NCBI RefSeq assembly: GCF_044759095.2
Contig: NZ_JBIYSM020000009.1
Location: 1-64,000 of the forward strand
Reading direction: 5' to 3'
From: JBIYSM02 sp044759095
Lineage (GTDB): Bacteria > Bacillota > Bacilli > Brevibacillales > Brevibacillaceae
Length of the DNA: 64,000 bases
This document shows positions 42,198-51,462 of this stretch, piece by piece. The translations under genes were made by a program, and so were the position numbers. Position 1 is the stretch's first letter; every line of letters begins with the position of its first letter. Below the pieces are notes generated by a model. It was not told the origin of the DNA. It made no database searches and saw only the letters and a list, made by a program, of their open reading frames with translations.

Positions 42198-43496
42198 TCA
42201 GGCCACGATTTGCAGCCATACATACAATCCCGCCAAGGTGATAAACAAGGTGGGAATCGTAAGAATGATCCCTGTCTTGAAGTACTGTCCCCACGTAATC
42301 GATACGTCTTTGCGGGACAGGACATGCAGCCAAAGCAATGTCGCCAGGGAACCGATCGGGGTAATCTTCGGCCCGAGATCGCATCCGATCACATTGGCAT
42401 AAACGAGTGCTTCGCGAATCACACCGGTCGTTTGGGTTCCCTGAATGGCCAACGCATCGATCATCACCGTAGGCATGTTATTCATAATGGAGGACAGGAA
42501 GGCAGACAAGAAGCCCATCCCGATGGTAGCCGCGAACAGCCCGTGATTGGCGAACGCTTGAATGACCTGGCCCAACATATCGGTTAAGCCAACGTTGCGC
42601 AGGCCGTACACCACGACATACATGCCGATGGAAAACACCACGACGGCCCAGGGAGCCTCCTTGATAATCTGCCTGATCTCAATCGCCTTGCTGTTTCTTG
42701 CTGCCAGCATAAATACAATCGCCGCAATTCCCACCGTAACCGATACGGGAATGGCAACCACTTCATTCAAGAGATATCCGGCTAACAGCACCCCAAGGAT
42801 GATCCAAGACAGCCGGAACAACCTCACGTCTTTCAAGGCTTCGTGTGGTTTTTTCAGCTGTGACAGGTCATAGTCTTTGGGAATGTCCTCGCGGAAGAAC
42901 CCATACAGCACAAGCAGACTTGCTCCCAGCGAGAAAAAGTTCGGAACAATCATGCGGCTTGCGTATTCCACAAACCCGATGTCAAAGTAGTCAGCGGATA
43001 CGATGTTTACCAGGTTGCTCACAATGAGCGGCAGCGAGGTAGTATCAGCGATAAATCCGCTCGCCATGATAAAGGGGAGGATCATTCTGTCGGGCAGCTT
43101 CAAGGCTCGAACCTGCGCCAACACAATCGGTGTCAGGATCAACGCCGCTCCGTCATTTGCGAAGAATGCGGAAACCGCTGCACCCAAGAGAACGACATAC
43201 ACGAACATAAGTCGGCCGTTCCCTTTCGCCACCCTGGCCATATGCAAGGCGGACCATTCAAAAAAGCCGATGTCGTCGAGGATCAGGGAGATGAGAATGA
43301 TCGCCACAAACGCCAAGGTCGCATTCCACACGATCCCCGTCACGGTGATTACATCAGAGAAGCTGACCACTCCAAACAATAACGCCAAAATAGCCCCGGC
43401 TGACGCCGACCAGCCGATGTTCAACCCTCTCGGCTGCCAGATGACAAACGTCAGCGTAACGGCAAAAATCAATACGGCACTCCATACTTGAAACAT
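42198..43496 (-). CDS. arsB: ArsB-type arsenite efflux permease
   Basis: Inner-membrane arsenite/antimonite extruder, 432 residues with 12 helices. ArsB family blocks include [55 protein letters not shown], the [18 protein letters not shown] segment, and [23 protein letters not shown]. This is ArsB rather than Acr3. GGAGAGAG precedes the ATG. With arsC it gives classical inorganic arsenic resistance, separate from the ArsP-type block. Confidence 0.93.
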   Translation of the reverse strand: MFQVWSAVLIFAVTLTFVIWQPRGLNIGWSASAGAILALLFGVVSFSDVITVTGIVWNATLAFVAIILISLILDDIGFFEWSALHMARVAKGNGRLMFVYVVLLGAAVSAFFANDGAALILTPIVLAQVRALKLPDRMILPFIMASGFIADTTSLPLIVSNLVNIVSADYFDIGFVEYASRMIVPNFFSLGASLLVLYGFFREDIPKDYDLSQLKKPHEALKDVRLFRLSWIILGVLLAGYLLNEVVAIPVSVTVGIAAIVFMLAARNSKAIEIRQIIKEAPWAVVVFSIGMYVVVYGLRNVGLTDMLGQVIQAFANHGLFAATIGMGFLSAFLSSIMNNMPTVMIDALAIQGTQTTGVIREALVYANVIGCDLGPKITPIGSLATLLWLHVLSRKDVSITWGQYFKTGIILTIPTLFITLAGLYVWLQIVA

Positions 43497-43515
43497 GTTC
43501 TCTCTCCGTTCCTTG

Positions 43516-43848
43516 TTACTCTTCGCAGGTCACGAGCAGTCCCTGCTCTTCCATTTTTGCAAACTCATCGGTGTAATCGGGCAGATTGCCTAATGCAGCC
43601 CTGACCCATTCCAGCTGCTCCCGATTCAACGAGTAGAAAACCCACTGCCCTTTTCTTGATTCCGTTACCAGGTCAGCATGCTTTAACCGGCTCATATGCT
43701 TGGAAATCGCCGGTTGCGATATCCCAAAGATCGGCACCAATTCACAAACACAGCAGCTGCGCGTGTTTAACAGCGCGATGATTTTCAGCCTCGTAGGATC
43801 CGCAAGTGCTTTTAACGCATTGACCAAAGGTTTCGTATCCGGTTCCAT
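43516..43848 (-). CDS. arsR: ArsR-family arsenic repressor (second)
   Basis: Winged-helix repressor, 110 residues. [48 protein letters not shown] has the metal site SCCVCEL in the recognition-helix region. The protein lacks the extra C-terminal cysteine pairs of the first ArsR. GAGGTGAGG precedes the ATG. It should control arsRBC; its operator sequence differs from that of the other ArsR, so the two blocks are probably regulated separately. Confidence 0.92.
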   Translation of the reverse strand: MEPDTKPLVNALKALADPTRLKIIALLNTRSCCVCELVPIFGISQPAISKHMSRLKHADLVTESRKGQWVFYSLNREQLEWVRAALGNLPDYTDEFAKMEEQGLLVTCEE

Positions 43849-43876
43849 ATCCTCACCTCACCCTCCTATAGTATAG

Positions 43877-43902
43877 CATAACATTATAACTATATGGTTA
43901 TG
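43877..43902. promoter_or_regulatory. Candidate operator of the second ArsR
   Basis: CATAAC at 43877 and GTTATG at 43897 form an inverted repeat in AT-rich DNA 29-54 bases before arsR. It is unrelated to the ATCAAA-type sites of the plus block. Confidence 0.45.
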
Positions 43903-44038
43903 TATTATTTCACAAAATGCACATTCGCCCAGTCATACACGTTCCTCGCAAAATGGGCCATGTTTGATTCCTGCGCAGCGTTATATTAGAATGGGCTTAT
44001 ATAGAGACTCGCAAAAAAGAGGAGGAACCAACACCATT

Positions 44039-44464
44039 ATGAAAAAATGGATCATGCTGCTGATCGCTTTCGTTCTCGTCCTCGCTCCGAACGGCATGGG
44101 CTATGACCAGGCGGACGCGAAGAAAAGCTACAAATCCGGTCCCAAACCATTTGATTCCAACACAACTCCGAACAAAACCGACTCCCATGTAAACTCATCC
44201 ACTCCGAATAACACGACCTCTCCGGTCAAGAATACGTCTGCCGCCGCTCCCGGCAAAGGCGGTTTTATAAAAGGGCTTCTGTTTGGCGGGCTGGCCGGCT
44301 TGCTCTTTGGCAGTCTGTTCAGTGATCTGGGAATCCTGGGGGCCATTTTTGGTTTCTTCCTTAACGTTTTGGCGGTTTGGGCTGTGGTGATTCTGATGCG
44401 AAAAGCGTACACCTATTTTAAAAACCAACGCAAAAAACAGGAATGGAACGCATGGAAACCATAA
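44039..44464 (+). CDS. Tim44-like small secreted/membrane protein
   Basis: A 141-residue protein with a signal peptide (KKWIMLLIAFVLVLAPNGMGYDQADA), a low-complexity Ser/Thr/Asn linker, then a glycine-rich hydrophobic segment GGFIKGLLFGGLAGLLFGSLFSDLGILGAIFGF and a final helix with a basic tail. This pattern resembles the membrane part of bacterial Tim44-domain proteins but lacks the Tim44 domain itself. Function unknown. GAGGAGG lies about 13 bases before the ATG. It overlaps the YxcD-like gene by 13 bases. Confidence 0.75.
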   Translation: MKKWIMLLIAFVLVLAPNGMGYDQADAKKSYKSGPKPFDSNTTPNKTDSHVNSSTPNNTTSPVKNTSAAAPGKGGFIKGLLFGGLAGLLFGSLFSDLGILGAIFGFFLNVLAVWAVVILMRKAYTYFKNQRKKQEWNAWKP

Positions 44465-44751
44465 AAATCTCGGAACAAGAGCTGATCAATGCGATTTGTT
44501 TGCACGTTGCCCATAAAAAACAGATTCAACCTGGCGACGTAACCGTTGAATTAATGTGGGACGAAGACTATGGCTTTTCTGCCGAAGTGCACGCTCTCAA
44601 CAGACAACAAATCCTCATCGAAGCCAACCTGCTGGAAGCGATTCGATTTTGGCTGCAAACCCAGCTGCATCGCGACCCCTTTTCCGCCGGTCTGAAACTT
44701 GTTCTGGACGATGACGAGGGAATTATCGCTTTCGCCACCTATCACCGGTAA
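44452..44751 (+). CDS. DUF2653 (YxcD-like) protein
   Basis: Cytoplasmic protein of 99 residues matching the YxcD/DUF2653 family: SEQELINAICLHVAHKKQIQPGDVTVELMWDEDYGFSAEV and AIRFWLQTQL. Function is unknown. It overlaps the upstream membrane protein gene, and a terminator follows, so the two make an operon. ATG 44443 is an alternative start. Confidence 0.83.
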   Translation: METIKISEQELINAICLHVAHKKQIQPGDVTVELMWDEDYGFSAEVHALNRQQILIEANLLEAIRFWLQTQLHRDPFSAGLKLVLDDDEGIIAFATYHR

Positions 44752-44759
44752 TCAAACAG

Positions 44760-44800
44760 CAAGCCAACCGTCTCCGAACGAGAGGGCGGTTGGCTTTTTC
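44760..44800 (+). terminator. Terminator after the YxcD-like gene
   Basis: AAGCCAACCG pairs with CGGTTGGCTT and is followed by a T run. Confidence 0.8.
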
Positions 44801-44806
44801 TTCTTT

Positions 44807-45484
44807 TTATCTGCTTTCCACTTCCACGGACACAACATTGCTTACAGATTTTAGAGAGGTGTATATATCGGTTGTGTATAGTTTTTCCGAAGCAGAAATC
44901 AACATTTCCAGACGCTGCTGTCCATTATCCAGATCCTTGACTTTCACCCGGTTGACTCGCATACCGAGGTGCTTGATCTGCTTGAAAACGTCATTGAGTT
45001 CTTGATTCTCTTTCACGACCATTTTGATCGACAAATCTCTGCGTCGCAATGTATGAGGTCCAACCAGCTTCAACACTAACGGAAACAGGTTAATGGCCAA
45101 TATGATCAGGATCGTGGCTGTGATCGCCTCCATATAAAATCCCGCCCCGGTCGCAATTCCCAGACCGGATGCAGCCCAAACCATGGAAGCCGTAGTCAAT
45201 CCGGAGATCACGTCATTGCTTCTTCGCAGAATGACCCCCGCGCCAAGAAAGCCGACTCCGCTGACAACCTGTGCCGCAAGACGCATGGGATCCATATTGG
45301 TGTGTCCAGGCAGCGAGTATCTGTTTACCGATTCGATGGAAACAATTGTGATCAAGCAACTCGCCACGGAAATCACCATGCTGGTTTTGACCCCGAGCGG
45401 CTTGTTTTTAAGCTGACGATCCATTCCAATAAACAACCCAAGAAAAAGGGATACTCCCAATTTGAATAAAAAATCGTACGTCAC
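44807..45484 (-). CDS. MgtC/SapB-family membrane protein
   Basis: Integral membrane protein, 225 residues. The N-terminal MgtC domain has about five helices with LGLFIGMDRQLKNKPLGVKTSM, VVSGVGFLGAGVILRRSNDVISGLTTAS and MVWAASGLGIATGAGFY. An ACT-like C-terminal domain follows (about 150-225). MgtC proteins are tied to low-magnesium survival and ATP synthase control. The GTG start has GGAGGAG upstream. It is a single gene. Confidence 0.9.
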   Translation of the reverse strand: MTYDFLFKLGVSLFLGLFIGMDRQLKNKPLGVKTSMVISVASCLITIVSIESVNRYSLPGHTNMDPMRLAAQVVSGVGFLGAGVILRRSNDVISGLTTASMVWAASGLGIATGAGFYMEAITATILIILAINLFPLVLKLVGPHTLRRRDLSIKMVVKENQELNDVFKQIKHLGMRVNRVKVKDLDNGQQRLEMLISASEKLYTTDIYTSLKSVSNVVSVEVESR

Positions 45485-45518
45485 CGTTCACTCCTCCTTC
45501 CTTTTTGTATCATAAACG

Positions 45519-45551
45519 AAAAGAGCCTCACCGATAAAGAGAGGCTCTTTC
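45519..45551 (-). terminator. Terminator after the EmrB-type transporter gene
   Basis: AAAGAGCCTC pairs perfectly with GAGGCTCTTT; T-rich sequence follows on the minus strand. Confidence 0.75.
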
Positions 45552-45556
45552 CCATT

Positions 45557-47137
45557 TCATGATCTGCTGTTTGCCGGCTGGGGATTCACTTGCGGGTTAC
45601 CTGCAGGAGGCATCTCCCGCTTGGTCATTTTGGCATTGCCGTAGAACAAAGCGACGATGATGCCGATCGCGGTAATGGCGAGGGCAACAAGAAAGACATG
45701 GTTGATCGACACTGTCAATGCTTGCTGCAGCAGCACCAGCAGTTCCTGGGGAATCTGCCCGCGTACGTCCTGGTTCAACAACAGCTGCGGATCGGTGAAT
45801 TTTTCCAACTGCGATGCCAGCTGCGGCGGCACATGGGCAACCACTTTTTGCAGTTGGGCAGACAGTTCATGATTGAGGAATACCCCCATCACCGTTACTC
45901 CAACTGTACCGCCGATGGAACGGAAGAAGGCAAGCGAAGAGGTAGCAATGCCTCGGGTAGCCGCATCCACTGTCGATTGAACGGCGATGTTCAGTACCGG
46001 GTTCATCGGCCCCATTCCCAGTCCGATCATGACCATGCAGACAATTACCTGCCACATGGGCGTATCCACCTGTACAAGGGAGAGCAGGTAGAAGCTTGCA
46101 GACATCACGATCATGCCGTAGAGAACGATAGCTCGATAGGACACCTTGGTTATCATCCGCCCGGAGATAATGCTGCTCGCGATCATGGAGAGCATCAACG
46201 GGGTCAGGATGTATCCCGCCAACGATGCACTTACGCCGATTACCCCCTGAACGTAAAGCGGAATGTAGCTTACTGCAGCAAACATCGCCGCGCCTAACAG
46301 AAAACCGAGAACGGCACTAACGCTGACGATGCGGTTTTGGAACAGAGTAAGCGGCAACAGCGGTTCAGGCACCTTGGTCTGAACGAACAGGAACAGCCCG
46401 GTCATGATCACACTGGCTGCAAACAAGCCGTAAATTTGCCAGGAGTTCCAAGGGTACTCGACGCCGCCCATGATCAGTCCGAGAAGAAGTGCCGTCATCC
46501 CCCCCATCAGCAGTGCTGCCCCGGTGTAGTCCACATAGCGTTTTCCTTCACCCTTGGATTCTTTCAGCGCGTAGGCAATCACGGCCATCGCCGCCAAACC
46601 AAAGGGAAGGTTGATCCAAAACGTCCACTCCCAGGAGAGATAGTCCGTGATAAAGCCGCCCAAAGCCGGTCCGGCCACACTCGCCAAACCAAATACGGCG
46701 CCAAAGACCCCCTGTATCTTCCCGCGCTGCTCCGGGGGATACAGGTCCCCGACAATCACGATGGCAATGGGCATCAGCGCTGCAGCTCCCACCCCTTGCA
46801 GCGCACGGTAGACAATCAGCTCCACAATCGTGGTGGAAAAACCGCACAGAGCGGAGCCGAGCATAAACAGTCCCAATCCGATCTGGTAAATCAATCGTCG
46901 TCCGAAGAGGTCGGACAGCTTTCCGAACAACGGAACAAAGATGGTAGAGGTCAGCATGTAGGCGGAAAATACCCAGCTGTAGTAGGTAAGCCCCCCCAAT
47001 TCCGCGATAATTTGCGGCATCGCTGTAGACACAATCGTCATGTCCAGCGCACCAAGCAGCATGCCCAGCATCAGGGCCACCATGACCCAGCGCACGGACG
47101 TCTCGCTTTTGCCCGGCAGGGTGTTACGATTTGTCAT
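45557..47137 (-). CDS. DHA2-family (EmrB/QacA-type) MFS multidrug exporter
   Basis: Fourteen-helix proton-driven exporter, 526 residues. DHA2 marks are LDMTIVSTAMPQIIAEL, the loop motif GKLSDLFGRRLIYQIGL, ALQGVGAAALMPIAIVIVGDLYPPEQRGK and GPALGGFITDYLSWEWTFWINLPFG. ATG 47137 follows GGGAGGAG. The start overlaps the MarR gene end by 14 bases, a typical regulator-pump pair. Drug range is unknown. Confidence 0.9.
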   Translation of the reverse strand: MTNRNTLPGKSETSVRWVMVALMLGMLLGALDMTIVSTAMPQIIAELGGLTYYSWVFSAYMLTSTIFVPLFGKLSDLFGRRLIYQIGLGLFMLGSALCGFSTTIVELIVYRALQGVGAAALMPIAIVIVGDLYPPEQRGKIQGVFGAVFGLASVAGPALGGFITDYLSWEWTFWINLPFGLAAMAVIAYALKESKGEGKRYVDYTGAALLMGGMTALLLGLIMGGVEYPWNSWQIYGLFAASVIMTGLFLFVQTKVPEPLLPLTLFQNRIVSVSAVLGFLLGAAMFAAVSYIPLYVQGVIGVSASLAGYILTPLMLSMIASSIISGRMITKVSYRAIVLYGMIVMSASFYLLSLVQVDTPMWQVIVCMVMIGLGMGPMNPVLNIAVQSTVDAATRGIATSSLAFFRSIGGTVGVTVMGVFLNHELSAQLQKVVAHVPPQLASQLEKFTDPQLLLNQDVRGQIPQELLVLLQQALTVSINHVFLVALAITAIGIIVALFYGNAKMTKREMPPAGNPQVNPQPANSRS

Positions 47138-47576
47138 TTTCTTCTCCTCCCGCATGTTTTTGCATGGTCTTCGTTATCTCTTGGACGGTTTCAATCATGT
47201 CCTGAAGCCGCTCCTCCGGTATCTCGTAAAGGGCTTGGAACGCCAGTTTTTCAAAATTATGGCGAATCTGTTCCAGCCGGGCCTTGCCTTCTTCCGTAAG
47301 CACCACCTGCACGATCCGGCGATCTTCCGCGCTGCGAACCCTTTGCACCAGCCCTTTTTCCTCCAGTCTATCGGTCATGCCGGTAGCGGCTCCGGCGGTG
47401 CACCCTAATTCCTCCGAAATATCCGTAATCTTGAGAGCACCCGCCTGTGAAAGTCGAAACAGCAGGAAAATCAGTCCCTGCGACAGCGATTCGTCTTTGG
47501 CGGCCAACGTCATCAGCCGTTTCGTTTGCATCTGAAGCGCGCGGATGCCAAGCAACAGCTCCCGAATCTGACTCAT
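47124..47576 (-). CDS. MarR-family regulator
   Basis: Winged-helix regulator of 150 residues. Core blocks are LTDISEELGCTAGAATGMTDRLEEKGLVQRV (with one residue variation) and RSAEDRRIVQVVLTEEGKARLEQIR, the wing. ATG 47576 follows GGGAGGAAA. It is coupled to the EmrB-type gene downstream and probably represses both genes until a drug-like ligand binds. Confidence 0.9.
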   Translation of the reverse strand: MSQIRELLLGIRALQMQTKRLMTLAAKDESLSQGLIFLLFRLSQAGALKITDISEELGCTAGAATGMTDRLEEKGLVQRVRSAEDRRIVQVVLTEEGKARLEQIRHNFEKLAFQALYEIPEERLQDMIETVQEITKTMQKHAGGEENDKS

Positions 47577-47670
47577 GTATTTCCTCCCTAAACACTTCAA
47601 TAGGTAAATGTTTTATAAAGTAAAACATTCAATGATAGAAATCATAAAACGATTGTATGCAGCTGTCAAC

Positions 47671-47702
47671 AAAAAAATCGACCCGTTACGGTCGATTTTT
47701 CC
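47671..47702 (-). terminator. Terminator after the nitroreductase gene
   Basis: AAAAATCGAC pairs with GTCGATTTTT around ACCGTAACGG-like loop bases; strong T runs on both strands. Confidence 0.85.
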
Positions 47703-47713
47703 TGTAAAACGTT

Positions 47714-48289
47714 TTATTGGTTGTCCAGCCAGACGGTCTTTTCCGTAAACGGCGTTCGCCGGGGAGGCTGTTTGTTGCCCTGCGGATACCCGATGTAGAC
47801 AAACCCCAGCAGCTGGTCGTTCGGACCCAGATTGAAAAAGTTTTTAAGGACAGGTTCATAGGTGATGTCACCCGTGCGCCAGATCGCTCCCAGCCCCAGG
47901 CCGTGAGCAGCCAGCAGCATGTTTTGGACGGCGCATGCCACGGCCTCAATCTCTTCCAGCAGAACCACCCGTTTCTGATCAGAAGGACTTGCTGCGACCG
48001 CAATCACGACCGGCGCGCGGAGCGGATTTTGCCGATGCTTAACCAGCTTGCTTTGCGATTCAGGGTCGTCCGGATTCGCCATCCGGGCTGCGGCTGCATC
48101 CGCCATTGCCTCTCCCAGACGAATTCGGGCGTCACCTGTCAGGACGAAAAAGCGCCACGGCTCCGTCAGGAAATGGTTGGGCGCCCAGGTGGCTGCCTCC
48201 AGCATCTTTTCGATGTACTCCCGCGGAGGCATTTCCGGTTTGACCACACCGATCGAGCGGCGCCCACGCAATGCTTCCCACAAGTCCAT
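47714..48289 (-). CDS. Nitroreductase-family flavoprotein (YdjA-like)
   Basis: FMN-dependent oxidoreductase, 191 residues. RRSIGVVKPEMPPREYIEKMLEAATWAPNH is the N-terminal FMN-binding block (Arg-Arg-Ser), and LLAAHGLGLGAIWRTGDIT lies in the conserved core. The short length and form resemble the YdjA subgroup. The physiological substrate is unknown. AAGGAG lies eight bases before ATG 48289. It starts 19 bases after pepF ends and may be cotranscribed with it. Confidence 0.87.
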   Translation of the reverse strand: MDLWEALRGRRSIGVVKPEMPPREYIEKMLEAATWAPNHFLTEPWRFFVLTGDARIRLGEAMADAAAARMANPDDPESQSKLVKHRQNPLRAPVVIAVAASPSDQKRVVLLEEIEAVACAVQNMLLAAHGLGLGAIWRTGDITYEPVLKNFFNLGPNDQLLGFVYIGYPQGNKQPPRRTPFTEKTVWLDNQ

Positions 48290-48308
48290 TCTGATCACTC
48301 CTTACGAA

Positions 48309-50096
48309 TTATTGCGTCAGGCGGAGAAACTCCTCGATGTCGGCTACAGCCAGATCGACCGCTGTCTGCCAGAATTCTACCGTCGTAATGTCTGCACCCA
48401 GATGGCGCCGGGCCAGCTCCTCTACTGTCATCCGTCCGGTGTCACGCAAGAGAGCGTCGTACTTTTCCGCGAAGCCGGGGCCTTCCTGCATCGCCCGGGC
48501 GTAGACGCTCAGACTGAACAGATAGCCGAACGTATACGGGAAGTTGTAGAACGGATACGACGTGATGTAGAAATGAAGCTTGGATGCCCAGAAGTGCGGC
48601 TCGTATTCTGCCAGCGCGTCACGGAACGCCTGCTTCTGCGCATCAAGCATCAGGTTGTTCAGTGCGTCCACGCTGAGGAGACCTTTTTTCCTCGCCTCGT
48701 AGAAGTTTTTCTCAAAGAGAAAGCGGGCATGTATGTTCATGAAGAACGCCACCGTCTGCTGCACCTTGTCTTCCAGGAGCACCAGACGCTCTTCATCGGA
48801 CGAGGTGTTTTTCACCGCTGCGTCGGCCACGATCATCTCGGCAAAAGTGGATGCGGTCTCCGCCACGTTCATCGCGTAATTTTGCGCCATCGGCGGCAAA
48901 TCCCACATCACGTGCTGATGATAGGCATGCCCCAGCTCGTGAGCCAGCGTCGAAACGTTTTGGGCGTTCCCAGCGTAGGTCATAAAAATACGGGACTGCC
49001 TGCTTACCGGAAAACTGGTGCAGAATCCGCCGGGACGTTTGCCTGGCCGGTCTTCCGCTTCGATCCATGCTTCCTTGAAGGCCTTTTCGGTGAAATCAGC
49101 CAGCTTGGGGCTGAATCGCCCGAACTGCTCCAGAATAAACGAGGCTGCTTCATCGTATGTAACCTCTTTGGTCACGTGTCCGATCGGGGCGGCCACATCA
49201 TACCAGCTCAGCTTTTCGATGCCGAGCAGTTTGGCCTTGCGCTCCAGGTAGGCGACGAGGCGGTCTTTGCGGTTCTCGATCGCCTGCCACATGGCGTCCA
49301 GCGTCTCTTCCCGCATACGGCCGATATCCAACGGCTCGCGGATCACGGAATCCCAACCGCGATGGCGGTAGAGGTTGAGGCGGAATCCGGCCAGATGATT
49401 CAAAGCCTGGGCGCACAGCTCCGCTTCCTTGGCCCACGCTTCCTGCCACTTGGCGAACACGTCGGCACGTACCGCACGGTCAGGATTGACCATCATGTTG
49501 GACGCCTGCCCAACTGACAGATGCACGGTTTCTCCGTTACGCTCCACCGGGATGGTCATCCGTCCGACCACGGCGTTGTACAGATCCTGCCAGGCATGAT
49601 ATCCGTCTACTGCCAGATCATTGGCCAACACTTCCTGCTCGGGCGGCAGTTTTTCCTGGGCGCGGCGGCGCCGCTCGTTCAGCGGAAAAGCAACCGGTTT
49701 TACCTGCTCGTTTTCAAGCAAGGCGTGCCATGCCGCTTCATCAATGCGAAGCAGCTTTTCCTCCCACTTGGTCAGCACGGAAGCAAGGGCAGCAGAAATC
49801 GTTTTGACCCTGCCCGACAGCAGCTTCGCCTGTTCATCCTTGACGTTCTGCGCGGTGAGGCAGGAGATGAACGCTCCCGCTTCCTTCAGCCGGACGGCCA
49901 GGCTTTGCACCTCGTTCAAAACGCGCAAAAAAGCTTCTTCCTGTGCAAGCGACACCTCTGGGGCTGTCACTTGGGCTTGCAGCGCGGCGATATCCGCCTC
50001 CAGCCGGTCGAGAAAAGCGGCAAACTGCTTGGATTCGCTTCCTCCCGGAAACAACACATCCAAATCCCAACGTTGCGGCAAATGACGAATTTCCAT
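48309..50096 (-). CDS. pepF: Oligoendopeptidase F (M3B)
   Basis: Cytoplasmic zinc oligopeptidase, 595 residues. The metal motif is VSTLAHELGHAYHQHVM near residue 385, with the third ligand expected in NVAETASTFAEMIV. Other M3B blocks are FCTSFPVSRQSRIFMTYAGN and YPFYNFPYTFGYLFSLSVYA. It degrades short peptides. ATG 50096 follows GGGAGGGA. The N-terminal 110 residues form the usual helical lobe. Nothing unusual is seen. Confidence 0.93.
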   Translation of the reverse strand: MEIRHLPQRWDLDVLFPGGSESKQFAAFLDRLEADIAALQAQVTAPEVSLAQEEAFLRVLNEVQSLAVRLKEAGAFISCLTAQNVKDEQAKLLSGRVKTISAALASVLTKWEEKLLRIDEAAWHALLENEQVKPVAFPLNERRRRAQEKLPPEQEVLANDLAVDGYHAWQDLYNAVVGRMTIPVERNGETVHLSVGQASNMMVNPDRAVRADVFAKWQEAWAKEAELCAQALNHLAGFRLNLYRHRGWDSVIREPLDIGRMREETLDAMWQAIENRKDRLVAYLERKAKLLGIEKLSWYDVAAPIGHVTKEVTYDEAASFILEQFGRFSPKLADFTEKAFKEAWIEAEDRPGKRPGGFCTSFPVSRQSRIFMTYAGNAQNVSTLAHELGHAYHQHVMWDLPPMAQNYAMNVAETASTFAEMIVADAAVKNTSSDEERLVLLEDKVQQTVAFFMNIHARFLFEKNFYEARKKGLLSVDALNNLMLDAQKQAFRDALAEYEPHFWASKLHFYITSYPFYNFPYTFGYLFSLSVYARAMQEGPGFAEKYDALLRDTGRMTVEELARRHLGADITTVEFWQTAVDLAVADIEEFLRLTQ

Positions 50097-50129
50097 TTTT
50101 ATCCCTCCCAGGACATTGTAACATAAATA

Positions 50130-50168
50130 CCCACTCGGCATTCGCTAACGCTGCGCCGAGCGGGGCCC
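50130..50168. repeat. R2 hairpin copy (R2c)
   Basis: CCCACTCGGCATTCGCTAAC continues GCTGCGCCGAGCGGGGCCC: stem CTCGGC/GCCGAG and the core GCTAACGCTG. The long tail of the other copies is missing here. It lies between pepF and the carbamoylase-like gene. Confidence 0.65.
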
Positions 50169-50187
50169 ATAAAATGGGAGAGGCTCT

Positions 50188-51462
50188 CTACCTCTCCCGT
50201 GCATCCAACTTGTATCCATTTTCTTTCAGTACGGTTCGCAGCAGAATCTCCGTTCCTTTTATCCAGCCATTTTCGTCGATTCCTTCTTCCGGGTGATGAC
50301 TGACTCCGCCCGGACAAGGGACAAAAATGAGTCCCGCGCGAAATCGGGAAGCCATGTTCATTACGTCGTGACCTGCGCCGCTGGGAAGCTTGGTATACGT
50401 AACCCCGGCTTCCAGACAGGATTCTTCCAACTGTTTGACGACCTGGGGATCCAACTGAATCGGTTCATCCTGAATCAAAATCTCTGTATGCATGCGGAAG
50501 CCTTGCCTGTCCCATTTTTCATTCCAGACAGCCTGCCATTCAGTGGACAGCTCTTTGACAAATGCTCGAACGATTCCCGGTTTGTGACTGCGGATATCTA
50601 CACCGAGCACCGTGCTGCCTGGGATTACATTCATATTGTTAGGATGAATGTTCGCCATGGTGACAGAGGCGACCAAGGGTTCGCGGCGGCTCCATTCGTG
50701 CGCTTTTTTATCTACAAACAACATGTACTCGGCAGCGGTCACCAAGGCATTTCTTCTGCGGTTCATCGGGGTTGAACCGGAATGTGCCGCTTTCCCCTCG
50801 AACGTCACCCTCAATCGCCACGGCTTGGAGATCGCTGTCACCAATCCGACGGGCAGTTGTGCTTCCTCCAGCACACTTCCTTGCTCAATATGCAGCTCCA
50901 AAAACAGATGCACATCATCTGACGCCCGCTCCGCTTCGGCCAGCCGTGAAAGATCAAGACCATACGCTTCCATCGCCTGCTTGAGGCCAATGCCATCGGT
51001 GTCCTCGTAAACATCCCATTCTATTTCTTTTAGCATTCCCGCCATACCTTTACTGCCGACGGTCGAGATGCCAAACCGGGAAGACTCTTCGCTGGAAAAT
51101 ACGATTACCTCAAACGGAAATGGAAGTGTGAGATTGTTCTCCAGCAGACAGGACAGAACTTCCAGACCGGATATGACCCCGGCCTGTCCGTCATATTTTC
51201 CTCCATTGGTAACCGTATCGACGTGTGATCCAATGGCAATTGCGGGTCGTCTTCCGTCACCCTCCATCCGCAGTATGGTATTGCCGCAGGCATCTTGTCT
51301 GATCGATACGCGTTTTTCGTCGGCAAACCAGGAGCAGATCAGACGATGTGCCTCCTGTTCTTCTGCGGTAAAACCAAGTCTTGTGACGCCGCCTGTTGCC
51401 GGGTTATAGCCGATGCGATTAAGCTCACTGATACGGTTCTTCATCCGTTCTGGTCGAATCAA
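50188..51462 (-). CDS. M20-family amidohydrolase, N-carbamoyl-L-amino acid hydrolase/allantoate amidohydrolase-like
   Basis: Zinc hydrolase of 424 residues in the AmaB/AllC group. Metal and active-site blocks are GSHVDTVTNGGKYDGQAGV, FSSEESSRFG, LELHIEQG, the GKAAHSGSTPMNRR lid segment and KLPSGAGHDVMNMA. It removes carbamoyl or similar N-groups from amino acids. The start is TTG 51462 with GGGGGAG six bases upstream; the gene overlaps the AbgA-like gene by 38 bases, the last step of the abg-like operon. Its combination with pABA-glutamate genes suggests it handles an N-substituted amino acid released from the imported compound. Confidence 0.85.
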   Translation of the reverse strand: MIRPERMKNRISELNRIGYNPATGGVTRLGFTAEEQEAHRLICSWFADEKRVSIRQDACGNTILRMEGDGRRPAIAIGSHVDTVTNGGKYDGQAGVISGLEVLSCLLENNLTLPFPFEVIVFSSEESSRFGISTVGSKGMAGMLKEIEWDVYEDTDGIGLKQAMEAYGLDLSRLAEAERASDDVHLFLELHIEQGSVLEEAQLPVGLVTAISKPWRLRVTFEGKAAHSGSTPMNRRRNALVTAAEYMLFVDKKAHEWSRREPLVASVTMANIHPNNMNVIPGSTVLGVDIRSHKPGIVRAFVKELSTEWQAVWNEKWDRQGFRMHTEILIQDEPIQLDPQVVKQLEESCLEAGVTYTKLPSGAGHDVMNMASRFRAGLIFVPCPGGVSHHPEEGIDENGWIKGTEILLRTVLKENGYKLDARER

